Part shown: piece by piece, positions 19,637 through 29,089 of the stretch | Layout: each line of letters starts with the position of its first letter | Numbering within the stretch: the stretch's first letter is position 1 | Assembly: GCA_015060885.1 (NCBI GenBank) | Contig: SUXO01000008.1 | Span: forward strand, 1-64,000 | Direction: 5' to 3' | DNA: 64,000 bases | From: Bacteroidales bacterium | GTDB lineage: Bacteria > Bacteroidota > Bacteroidia > Bacteroidales > Bacteroidaceae | Program-made: the position numbers and the translations under genes | The notes under the pieces: generated by a model | Databases searched by the model: none | The model's input: the letters and a program-made list of their open reading frames with translations, nothing else | Told to the model about the DNA's origin: nothing

Positions 19637-22600
19637 TTATTCGGCATACACCTTCTTGCCGTTGATAATGTAGATGCCGGGGGCTGTTATCTTGTTGAGC
19701 TTGCGGCCGGTGAGGTCGAAGATTGTTGTCACGACATTCTCGTTCTCCTCATCTTCAATCTCTTCTATATCTGTTGTGCCGTTCCAATCGAAGGAGAAAC
19801 TGTAACCAATAGTCTGGTTGCTACCTTCTATGACCATATATGCCTTGTGGCTTGCGTTGTAGAAGGTGTTTGCATCGCTACCGTTCACGGGGTTGTACAT
19901 TCCGGTTACGCCATCAACCTTTCCTAATATGTAGTAGGCATCGCCGCTCTCTTTGGTGATGAGGCTCTTTTCTACTGTACCGGTAAGGAGGTTGGCATCG
20001 AGACTTGCAGTTGTTCCTTCGTAGTTGATGGTTGCTTTGTGTGTTCCCTCGCCTTTGAGTATGACACCGGTCTCGGCAGGAATGATGTTGTCCTCGATTT
20101 TGCTGAGTATTGCATAGTTGCCTTCTACCTCATTTATATAGTATGCTTCTATGCCATCGGCGATTGCTGTCTCGACAGGTGCGTAGAACGAAGCGTAACC
20201 TGCCGCAGAAATTGTTATGGGCAGTTCGGTTACCTCTTCAATAATGAAGTCGTGTTTGGTGCCACAGATGCTGCTGCAACGGTCAGCTCTGTTGGTGTTG
20301 TCGTGGAGCTGTTTTGAACTGCCGGAATTTGAGGTAAGTGTCCAGCTGTCGCTGTTGTATGCCGAACGGCTGAATGTCCACGCATTTTTCTCGGCAGTGT
20401 CAACAGTGCCAATGTGGCGTGTACCATAGATATATGTACCGGTAGCATAGTTGAGCAGGCGGTTGTTCTCGTCGAGGTAGAATATTGTGCCTGTAAGGTC
20501 GCACTCGGCATCCGATTTCATACCCATCTGGTCGCCACTGTAAAGATTAACAGCATCAATGTAGTTCCCGCTGTTTTTTCCTTTCAATCGGTAGTACTTC
20601 CCGGTTTCGGGGCCTGTTACGGTTATGGCAGCCAGCAGGTTGTCATATGCTGTTTGCAGGTCGGCAAGTGTGGCTTTGTACTCGGCAACGGTTTGGGTTG
20701 CTGTCAACGCAGCTGTCGATTTTTCCACCTCGGTCTGCGCAGCCGCAATTGTCTCCTCAAAAATCTTTCCGGTATGGTTTATCGCAGGTTCTGCGCTACG
20801 GGGCATGAGATTGAATTCTGCCATGTGCCAGTAGATATGCCCACCGGCAGTCTTGTTGGTGGTTGTTGCTGTTACATAGAAACGGAGATAACTGTATTCT
20901 TTTCCATTTCCAATAACGGCAGATGTCCACTCTGCACCGTTCTGTATTGTTCCGCCATTCTCATTACGTGGCTCAACGGTTGCTATATCTTCGAAACTTG
21001 TACCATCGGTACTTCCCTGTATCTTTATGGTCTTGGGGTAGTCGCCGAGGCCGCCACCGGTACGTGCCTGGTAGTGGAACTTGAACTCCGATACAGCATT
21101 GCCGTCGCCCAGGTTCACCTGAATAAAGTGGTCATCGGTTATGCCGGTAACAGAGTTGTTCCAGTTGGTGTGGAGGTATGTGCCGCTCTTTCCGTCAATG
21201 AGCGCGGGAACGCCACCGCCGTCTGTCGATGAGTTGTGGTCGTTGTGGTCGGCATTTGACCATAAGTAATAATTATCGCCTTCTGTGGTAGAAAGGGTTG
21301 CCTCTTGTGTGTAATAGTCGTAGCACTGGTCGATAAGTTCCTCGGTCTGTGCTATGAGGGCTTCCAACGCGCTCTTGTCGGTTTGTGTGGCATTGGAGAA
21401 GGTGATTACAATCTTGTCACCGGCTCCAGACTCTATTTGGTAGCACACAAGGCCGTTAACGGTCTTTTCCTCGCCAAGTGCAACCGCTGTTCCGTTTACA
21501 AGAACATCGGCATCGGCAATGCCGGCACACTTTACATAACAGGGCTGGCCCTGGTTGTTGGTGATGGTTACCTTGTTGGCCTGGTTGCTCTCCCACTCGA
21601 TATCGACAGTGAAGTCGCCCACTGCTTTAAGGCCGCTGATACTGCCTTTGCTCCACTCGGTGGGGAGTGCAGGGAGAATGTCTATTACATCGGTATGGCT
21701 CTGCAACAACATTTCGTTTATACCCGAGCAGGCACCGAAGTTTCCATCGATTTGGAAGGGTGCGTGCGAGTCGTAAAGGTTGTAGTATATACCGCCGGCA
21801 CCAGCGTTAGTGCCGTATGATGTTGAGTGTTTCAATGCTTTGCGCAGGATTGCATGTGAGCGGTCGCCCATCAATGCGCGTGCCCACAAGTTAATCTTCC
21901 AACCCATTGACCAACCGGTAGATTCGTCGCCACGCAGTTTCATTGAGTTGATGGCAGCCTCGAACAGCTCTTCATCGGCGGGTGTAAGCTGGCCGAAGGG
22001 GTAGAGGGCCATGAGGTGCGACATGTGGCGGTGTCCTTGATCGTTCGATGTGTAGAAACGGCTGTATTTCCACTCGCGGATGAGATTATCGCCCGCTTTT
22101 ATGCCGTTGCGCTCTGCCGGCCAGTTGCCATTAGCCTCGTACTGCTCAATGGCAAGTCCTCTATCCATCTTTGCCAAGCGGTCCTTCAACAGGTCATAAT
22201 CCTCTTGGCTTATGATGTCTGCCTCTACACCGCCCAAGATGTCTGCGGCTTTAATAGTGTTGTCGATAGACTCCCAGGCAATTTGCTGTGCGTGTGCAAC
22301 GGCATTTTCGCTGCCGGGACCATGCTCGGGCGAATATTCGTTGGGGCACTCGTATGTGCCGTCAGATGCAAGAATCATGCGGTCTGCCCAGAAGAGCGAT
22401 GAACCCTTCATTGCAGGGAATGCCTTTGCAAGGTAGGTCTTGTCGAGTGTGTAGCGGTAGTGCTGCCATAGGTGTGTTACATACCATGCGTTGGCAATAA
22501 CGTAGTTTGTCATAAAGGTACTGTAACCACCGAATATGTTGTTCTCCGTGTAGCAGGTCCAGCTGTCTTGGCGAACAGCAGTGGTTGTGCCGAGTGTGCT

Positions 22601-25600
22601 GTTGAGGAATGTAACGGCGTTGCTTGCGAGGGTTCTCCATTCGGGTTGTGCAGCCTCGTTAATAATATAATTAAGGAAGGGCTCGTACATCTCGTTGAGG
22701 TTGCCTGCCGACACGGGCCAGTAGTTCATCTGCACGTTGATGTTGGCGTGGATATCGCTGTGCCAGGGTGGTGTGCAGGTGTTGTTCCATATACCTTGCA
22801 GGTTGTTGGGCAGATCGGCACCGCGTGAAGATGCTATTGAGAGGTAGCGGCCATAGTTGTAGTATAGCTGCTCGAGCATAAGGTTGCGTGCGCCGCTTGC
22901 TGCGTTATACTCTGTTATAAGTTCGTTGGTGGGGAGGTTGTTCTCCACGCCGTCGAGTTCGAGTGTTACGCGGTTGAAGAATTCCTGATGGTCGGCAACG
23001 TGGGCTGCATATACAGCGTTCCAGCCTCTTTCGGCAACAGCATCGGCTTGTGCCTTGTTGTCGGCGGGGAGGTTCTCGGCATTGCCGTTTACGTGTGATG
23101 CGTCGTTGCCGACAAAGTCGGTGCTGCCGACAAGAACAAGGAGTACCTCGTCGGCCTCTTCAACAATGATGCCTTCGGCACCTGTCGATGTGAAACCGCC
23201 TTTGGCCACAACTTTAAGTGTGGCGTTGTAGCTCACGGTCTGCAACTTGCCTGTGAACTGTGCATAGCCATTGGAATAGCTTGTTGAGGCATTTACTGTG
23301 GGCTTGCCGCTCTCCATTGTGATGCGGAAATTGAGCTTGCCTGCTTCCGATGCTGTGATTTTTGTAACAACGGCATTGTCGGGGTTGCTGGCAATGTACT
23401 GCTTGGTGTATTTAACACCGTTGATGTCCTCGTATGTAACAGTTCCTGTGGCTGTCGCGAGGTTGAGGTCGCGGTAGTAGTTCTTAACGGGCTTTGTACA
23501 ATTGTATGTGAAGTTGCCGCTTATATCCTCGATATATACAGAACCGAAGGGGAGGTAGTAACCGTATTCATTAGGACCACCGCTCCACAAGGTCTTGTCG
23601 TTGAAGAGAATTTCGTCTTTCGCAACGCCACCGAAGAGCGATGCACCGAACTGCCCGTTACCGATGGGGAGCGAGTACTCCATCCAGGTGTTTGCAACGC
23701 CTGTTGCGGTTGCCGGCTGTGTGTACCAGAGTGTGAGTTTCTCTTCGGGTGTAGCGGGTGACGATTCTGCAACCCGGAATTCGGGGTATACAATGTCGGC
23801 CTCGCTGATGAACTGCAAGGGGTTGCCGCCGTCATTAAAATTCCAAAGACCAATCTCTTTGCCGGCTCCTGCGCCGCCGAACATATTGAATGCGGTGGTT
23901 GTGGAGCTTGCGTGCTGTATCTCGAAATAGAGGGGGTAACTGCTGTTTTCGGTGGGTACAACCTTGAATCCTTGTGCATCGGCTGTTGTGCTAGTTTTTA
24001 CACGGCTGCCGTCGTAGGTGAGGTAGTTGCCATCCTTGTTTACAATCTGGCAGTTCTCCTTTGTACCCACAAGTTTCCACTTCTGGGTGTTGAGGTCATC
24101 GATAGAGGCTGTCTGCACATTGCTTCCTGTGCCTTTGTCCTCTATTACCCAGCCGCCGTTGCCAAACTTTATGAAGTACCAGTAGCTGTTCTCCTCGTCG
24201 CTGAAATTGGGGAATGTGGGCTCGGCGCTTACAAAAGTAAGGATGTTGTTTGGGTCACCGGCATTCCACACACCAAGTTCCTTGCCTGTTCCTGTGCCGC
24301 CGAACTGGTTCATATAATTGCTTCCGCTCAACTGTATTTCGTAGTAACCGGCATTGCTGTTCTCGTGAAGAACGAGGGTTGCCTTGTTTTCGGCCGATGA
24401 TGATGTGGCGAAGCGGCTGCCGGTGCTGTTCCAAGAGAGGTAGTTGCCGTTCTTGTTCTTCATATAGAAGCCGGTTTCGTCGCCCACAAGCTGCCACAAC
24501 TGTGCGTTGGTATAGCTCTTGGCGGCTGTCTGCACGTTGCTGTCGGCTCCTTGGTCGGCAAGCACTGCGCTGCCTGTACGGAACTGTACCCACCAGTATT
24601 CGGGTGCCTCCTCGGTTGAGAAGAAGGGGAGTTCAATAACTTCGGGTTCATTGCTTTCTTCAACGAATGCAACGGGGTTGCCACCGTCGCCTACGGTCCA
24701 GTTGCTTATCTTCTTGCCTGCGCCTGCACCTTGATACATATTCATGCAGTCGCTTGCACCTACACGCTGTATTTCGTATGCTCCCGCGTAGCTGCTGTTA
24801 GAGGTCTTGAAAACTTTTAATTCAGTTTTGTTTGTCTCACTTGTAGAGTAGTAGAACGATGTGCTTGTGCTGAATCCCAGCCAATAACCGTTCTTGCTTT
24901 TCATATAGAAACTTTCGGGTGTGCCAATGAATTGCCATTTTTGCGCGTCATCACTGCTGTTATTTGAAGCTGTGAGGGCATTCTGCTCCGAACCCTGGTC
25001 GGCCAATGCCCATTTGCCATTCTGGAAAATGACTTGGTACCACACGGGTGCATCCTCGGTTGAAAAGATTGCGGGGTCGTAAACAACCGGTGTGACATCG
25101 AGGAATGCTATCTGGTTTGCATCGCCCAATATGTCGGCATCGGCAACAGAACCTGTTATCGCGCGGGTTGTTGCCACTTGGCTCATCGATTTGTTTGAAC
25201 CTTTACGCATTATTTCCCAGCTGCCCTTGATGTTTTCTTTGAGTGTAAGAGCAACCTTCTCGCTTTTATTGGCTGTTGTCTTGTAGATATTGTTTGCAGC
25301 GTCGTAGGCAAGGTAGTTGCCCAGTTTGCTCACAAGGTAGAAACCGTCTTTGCCACCAACGATGTTCCATTTGCAAGCGTCGGTCTCCTCGGCTGTGGCA
25401 GTGGCAGCGTTGTTGCCTGCGCCCTGGTCGCAGAGAACATCGCCTGTGGCACTGAACTTAATCTGGTGCCACACGGGGGTTGCCTCACTAGCAAAAGTAG
25501 GGGGGAGTGCCGAAAGTGCTTCATATACATCGGCGGGGAGTATCTCTTTTAATTTGAGTGGCAGATACACCATTGAGTAACCGCCGGGGGCCTCTTCGTA

Positions 25601-28207
25601 ATATATGGCAAGTGTCTCCTTGTCGGGGAGGAGTGTCATTGACGAGTAGGCCGAAGATGCGTTGGAGATGGCAATCTTTGTCCAACCGCTCGATAGTTTT
25701 GTGGGGGTGTAGTCGTCGGGGTTGTTGCTCAACACCTTGTAGAATATTGCAACATTGCTGCGGTCGTTGCCTGTGGGAGCCGACTGGAAGAGTACGTTGC
25801 CCACGAGGATGGGTTCGCCGTTGGTGCTGTTGCCGCCCCATTTGAGGTCGCCGACATCGTTGGTCGACACTTCGCCAACCCAGCTGCCCTCGCCTGTTTC
25901 GGTATTGGTGTAGCGGAATACATTGAAGTAGCGGCCGTTGTATTTGCGGCTGCTCAACAGTACACTGCCGTCGGGGAGCTCCTCACACTTAGGCTCGTTA
26001 CCCCATTTCGAGGGGCAGTTTTCGTAACCGAGCTCGCCGAGGAGTTTCCAGCTCTTTCCAAAGTCGTCGGAGTAGATGGCATAGTTGTGGTGCTGGCGGT
26101 TGGTCATTGTCACAGTCCACACAGCGCAATATATACGGTAGTGTGTACCCACTTTAATCTTGCTGCTCTGTGCAATACGGCCGGCACCGATGAACATTGA
26201 ACTTGAATGTACAGTGCCTTCGCTGTCCTTGAAGAGGGGGTAAAGGTCGTAGGTGACCTCTTCGGGTTCACCAACTTCCCACTCCTGTGTGCTTTCGTTG
26301 AACTTTATGTAGAGGCGTGCCACACGGTTGGGGTTTTCGGGGTTCTCCTCGGTGCCTGCGCCGTAGTTTCCGTCCCAGCAGGTGCGGTTGCCGCAAACGC
26401 TCATGACGAGTACCTCGTTGGTCTCGCGGTCGGCAACGATAGCGGGGTCACCGAATCCCAGTTTCCATATTCCTTCGTTGGTGTGGCCCAAACCATCGGC
26501 AATGGTTACCGACTCGGTCCAGCTATGGCCGTTCCACTCGCTGCCGGCAGCTGTGCTGTGGCGCATAACGAGGTCCACCTCGCCGTAACCTATGTCGTTG
26601 CCGCAGGGGCGGTAGTCGTTTATTGCAAACACATAGCCGTTGGCTGTGGTTGCAAGGGCGGGAATACGGTATGGCTTGCCGTTGGGGCCGGGTGAGTAGA
26701 ACAGGTACTGGTACTTGTTGGCTTTGTCCACTGCAATGTTCACGTTGACGGTGAGGCCGCCTTCGGGCAATGTCTGGTTCTCTATCGATTCGCTGCCATT
26801 GAAATCCATTGTCCAGCCGTGGCACATATAACCCTTTGAGAAGCTGAATGTGGCTCCTACGGGGAGGTACATTGTGCTCGATGCGGGAATGGTTGTCTTT
26901 TCGAGCATAGTGGTGCTGGCTGCACCGTTGATGTTTATGGCAAGTTCGCCAATCTTATAGTTCTGCTCGTAACCGCCCTCGGTTTGTGCATTGTAATTTA
27001 CTGTCAAGGCTTTGTCCTTGCCAATCTTCTTTATCAGCCAGGTAGAACCTCCGTCGCTTGTGTTGTAGAGTTTTATGTTCTGTCCGACACCGCCAAACAT
27101 ATTGAAACTCTGTCCGGTGTTTCCTTTGGGGCATATTGCAAAGGCTCCGTCGGCCTGTGAAACAAGGCAGAGGTCGGTTCCGTTGGCAGTGAGTGTGGCT
27201 GCCGAGCCGCTTCCTGTACCGGCAAGTGTGACTGCGAGTGCATTGCCGGCTGTGCAGCTGTACATCTTGAACGATTCAGCTGTTCCTACAAGATACCATA
27301 TCTCGTTCTCGCCATAAATGCTGCTGCCGCTGTTTACGGCATTGCCGGCATAGCTTGCGGCGGCATTCATCTTAATTGAATAACCTTTGTTGCGGTTGTT
27401 GTATATGGCAACGGGTATGGGGCTTGCGAGTGACGGCGAGAAGATGTCGAGGCTGTAACGTGCTTCGATGCTGATGCTCTCGTCGAGTGTGTTCACTGTA
27501 TATTCGGTACCCAGGTTCTCTTCGCCGTTGAAGAAACCCACAAATGTGTATGGGTTGTTCGCTGTGGCTGTTAGTGTCACGGGGAGTGTAACGGTGTTTT
27601 CCCACTCGTTGTAGGGGAGCGTCTTTGCTTCACCGTTTACGAGAATGGAACCTGCACCAGTGTAATTGGCGGTCACGTTCAGCTGGTTGCCGCTGGGCTC
27701 GATGTACTCCACGAATACGTAGTCGGTACACCAGTTGCCACTTGTCTGGTTGTATGTGGCTGTTGACTGGTCAAAAGTGCTGCCGTCGTTCTTTGTTACC
27801 AGATAACGGCTTGCTCCATCGGACCAGATGGTTGTTCCGTCGTGTGTTGCTGCGGTCTTTCCAAGAGTGAAGTTGTAGGCTGCATCGGCAAGGGCCTTGT
27901 GCCCAAGATATTTTGCAGTGTTGCCCACATTCTGGAATGTGTACTTGTCGTTGGTAACAGTACAGAGCCATACATAGTTGTTGTTGCTCTCGTCGACAGC
28001 GGTGCTTAATGCCAGTGTTCCGTCATTGTTGTAGAAGTAACGGGGAACATAAGCGCCGTTGTAGTAGGTGTCGGCATAGATATAGTACTTCTTGCCGCTC
28101 TCGGGCGTGCCGGTTGAGGTATCGCTCATTATCGGCACTCCTGCCCAAACGTTTGCAATGCTCATAAAGAGTGTGAGCAAATACAAAAACAGTCTTTTGG
28201 TTCTCAT
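19637..28207 (-). CDS. 2856-aa multimodular secreted glycosidase: GH33 sialidase-like + ricin-like repeats + GH95 alpha-L-fucosidase-like + F5/8 type C (CBM32-like) + sorting tail
   Basis: Signal peptide; YRIPAL (about 26.67 kb) and Asp-box SDDFGKSW for GH33; LWYTQPA...LPIGNGQFGASLFGG, WNNTCTPPWHSDIHANINVQMNYWP and DGNFGACSGINEMLLQSH for GH95; C-terminus IFDLTGRKLNKITAPGIYIINGKKV. Confidence 0.88.
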   Translation of the reverse strand: MRTKRLFLYLLTLFMSIANVWAGVPIMSDTSTGTPESGKKYYIYADTYYNGAYVPRYFYNNDGTLALSTAVDESNNNYVWLCTVTNDKYTFQNVGNTAKYLGHKALADAAYNFTLGKTAATHDGTTIWSDGASRYLVTKNDGSTFDQSTATYNQTSGNWCTDYVFVEYIEPSGNQLNVTANYTGAGSILVNGEAKTLPYNEWENTVTLPVTLTATANNPYTFVGFFNGEENLGTEYTVNTLDESISIEARYSLDIFSPSLASPIPVAIYNNRNKGYSIKMNAAASYAGNAVNSGSSIYGENEIWYLVGTAESFKMYSCTAGNALAVTLAGTGSGSAATLTANGTDLCLVSQADGAFAICPKGNTGQSFNMFGGVGQNIKLYNTSDGGSTWLIKKIGKDKALTVNYNAQTEGGYEQNYKIGELAININGAASTTMLEKTTIPASSTMYLPVGATFSFSKGYMCHGWTMDFNGSESIENQTLPEGGLTVNVNIAVDKANKYQYLFYSPGPNGKPYRIPALATTANGYVFAINDYRPCGNDIGYGEVDLVMRHSTAAGSEWNGHSWTESVTIADGLGHTNEGIWKLGFGDPAIVADRETNEVLVMSVCGNRTCWDGNYGAGTEENPENPNRVARLYIKFNESTQEWEVGEPEEVTYDLYPLFKDSEGTVHSSSMFIGAGRIAQSSKIKVGTHYRIYCAVWTVTMTNRQHHNYAIYSDDFGKSWKLLGELGYENCPSKWGNEPKCEELPDGSVLLSSRKYNGRYFNVFRYTNTETGEGSWVGEVSTNDVGDLKWGGNSTNGEPILVGNVLFQSAPTGNDRSNVAIFYKVLSNNPDDYTPTKLSSGWTKIAISNASSAYSSMTLLPDKETLAIYYEEAPGGYSMVYLPLKLKEILPADVYEALSALPPTFASEATPVWHQIKFSATGDVLCDQGAGNNAATATAEETDACKWNIVGGKDGFYLVSKLGNYLAYDAANNIYKTTANKSEKVALTLKENIKGSWEIMRKGSNKSMSQVATTRAITGSVADADILGDANQIAFLDVTPVVYDPAIFSTEDAPVWYQVIFQNGKWALADQGSEQNALTASNNSSDDAQKWQFIGTPESFYMKSKNGYWLGFSTSTSFYYSTSETNKTELKVFKTSNSSYAGAYEIQRVGASDCMNMYQGAGAGKKISNWTVGDGGNPVAFVEESNEPEVIELPFFSTEEAPEYWWVQFRTGSAVLADQGADSNVQTAAKSYTNAQLWQLVGDETGFYMKNKNGNYLSWNSTGSRFATSSSAENKATLVLHENSNAGYYEIQLSGSNYMNQFGGTGTGKELGVWNAGDPNNILTFVSAEPTFPNFSDEENSYWYFIKFGNGGWVIEDKGTGSNVQTASIDDLNTQKWKLVGTKENCQIVNKDGNYLTYDGSRVKTSTTADAQGFKVVPTENSSYPLYFEIQHASSTTTAFNMFGGAGAGKEIGLWNFNDGGNPLQFISEADIVYPEFRVAESSPATPEEKLTLWYTQPATATGVANTWMEYSLPIGNGQFGASLFGGVAKDEILFNDKTLWSGGPNEYGYYLPFGSVYIEDISGNFTYNCTKPVKNYYRDLNLATATGTVTYEDINGVKYTKQYIASNPDNAVVTKITASEAGKLNFRITMESGKPTVNASTSYSNGYAQFTGKLQTVSYNATLKVVAKGGFTSTGAEGIIVEEADEVLLVLVGSTDFVGNDASHVNGNAENLPADNKAQADAVAERGWNAVYAAHVADHQEFFNRVTLELDGVENNLPTNELITEYNAASGARNLMLEQLYYNYGRYLSIASSRGADLPNNLQGIWNNTCTPPWHSDIHANINVQMNYWPVSAGNLNEMYEPFLNYIINEAAQPEWRTLASNAVTFLNSTLGTTTAVRQDSWTCYTENNIFGGYSTFMTNYVIANAWYVTHLWQHYRYTLDKTYLAKAFPAMKGSSLFWADRMILASDGTYECPNEYSPEHGPGSENAVAHAQQIAWESIDNTIKAADILGGVEADIISQEDYDLLKDRLAKMDRGLAIEQYEANGNWPAERNGIKAGDNLIREWKYSRFYTSNDQGHRHMSHLMALYPFGQLTPADEELFEAAINSMKLRGDESTGWSMGWKINLWARALMGDRSHAILRKALKHSTSYGTNAGAGGIYYNLYDSHAPFQIDGNFGACSGINEMLLQSHTDVIDILPALPTEWSKGSISGLKAVGDFTVDIEWESNQANKVTITNNQGQPCYVKCAGIADADVLVNGTAVALGEEKTVNGLVCYQIESGAGDKIVITFSNATQTDKSALEALIAQTEELIDQCYDYYTQEATLSTTEGDNYYLWSNADHNDHNSSTDGGGVPALIDGKSGTYLHTNWNNSVTGITDDHFIQVNLGDGNAVSEFKFHYQARTGGGLGDYPKTIKIQGSTDGTSFEDIATVEPRNENGGTIQNGAEWTSAVIGNGKEYSYLRFYVTATTTNKTAGGHIYWHMAEFNLMPRSAEPAINHTGKIFEETIAAAQTEVEKSTAALTATQTVAEYKATLADLQTAYDNLLAAITVTGPETGKYYRLKGKNSGNYIDAVNLYSGDQMGMKSDAECDLTGTIFYLDENNRLLNYATGTYIYGTRHIGTVDTAEKNAWTFSRSAYNSDSWTLTSNSGSSKQLHDNTNRADRCSSICGTKHDFIIEEVTELPITISAAGYASFYAPVETAIADGIEAYYINEVEGNYAILSKIEDNIIPAETGVILKGEGTHKATINYEGTTASLDANLLTGTVEKSLITKESGDAYYILGKVDGVTGMYNPVNGSDANTFYNASHKAYMVIEGSNQTIGYSFSFDWNGTTDIEEIEDEENENVVTTIFDLTGRKLNKITAPGIYIINGKKVYAE

Positions 28208-28438
28208 AAGTGTGATTAATTAAAAGTTATATAAAATTATAAATTGTTCGGATTTTGCTCCAATTTGCAAATAAACTAAAAAAAATGCAAACGGCATTGC
28301 GTTTTGCTCTTTTAATTTATAATGTAATAATTATTGTATATTGCTTGCAAGAAAGAATTTCCTTTCCGCTTGTTTTTGAGCGGGTTTTGTGTTATCTTCG
28401 CATAGTGTAATGGCTTTTGCCCTTAAAATTCGTGTATT

Positions 28439-29089
28439 ATGAGTAAAATAGTGTCGCCGTCGCTCTTGTCGGCCAATTTCGGTAATTTGCAGAAGGATTT
28501 GGAGATGATTAACCGCAGCGAGGCTGACTGGTTGCATATAGATGTTATGGATGGGGTATTCGTGCCCAATATCTCTTTCGGCCCTCCTGTGCTAAAATAT
28601 GTTGCACAGTTGTGTACAAAGCCACTCGATGTGCATCTGATGGTTGTGAACCCGATGAATTACCTCGATGCGGTGAAGGCGTTGAATGCCCGCATTATGA
28701 ACATTCATTACGAGGCTTGCACTCATTTGCATCGTGCGGTTACACAGATAAAAGATGCCGGTATGATGGCAGGTGTAACCCTGAATCCCTCAACGCCGGT
28801 GTGTATGCTGAAAGATATTATTGAGGAACTCGACCTTGTGCTGCTGATGAGCGTCAATCCCGGTTTCGGGGGACAGAAGTTCATTCCTCACACAGTGGAG
28901 AAGGTGCGTGAATTGCGCGAACTGATAGATGCGACCGGGTCGAAGGCTGTTATTGAGGTCGACGGCGGTGTGAATGCATCAACAGGCGCTTTGCTTGCCC
29001 GGGCCGGTGCCGATGCATTGGTTGCCGGCAATGCTGTCTTCGGTGCCGAAAATCCCGAGGCTGTAATTTCGGCCTTGCGTGCATTGTAA
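28439..29089 (+). CDS. rpe: Ribulose-phosphate 3-epimerase
   Basis: VSPSLLSANFGNL, DWLHIDVMDGVFVPNISFGP, VNPGFGGQKFIP, VDGGVN. Confidence 0.95.
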   Translation: MSKIVSPSLLSANFGNLQKDLEMINRSEADWLHIDVMDGVFVPNISFGPPVLKYVAQLCTKPLDVHLMVVNPMNYLDAVKALNARIMNIHYEACTHLHRAVTQIKDAGMMAGVTLNPSTPVCMLKDIIEELDLVLLMSVNPGFGGQKFIPHTVEKVRELRELIDATGSKAVIEVDGGVNASTGALLARAGADALVAGNAVFGAENPEAVISALRAL

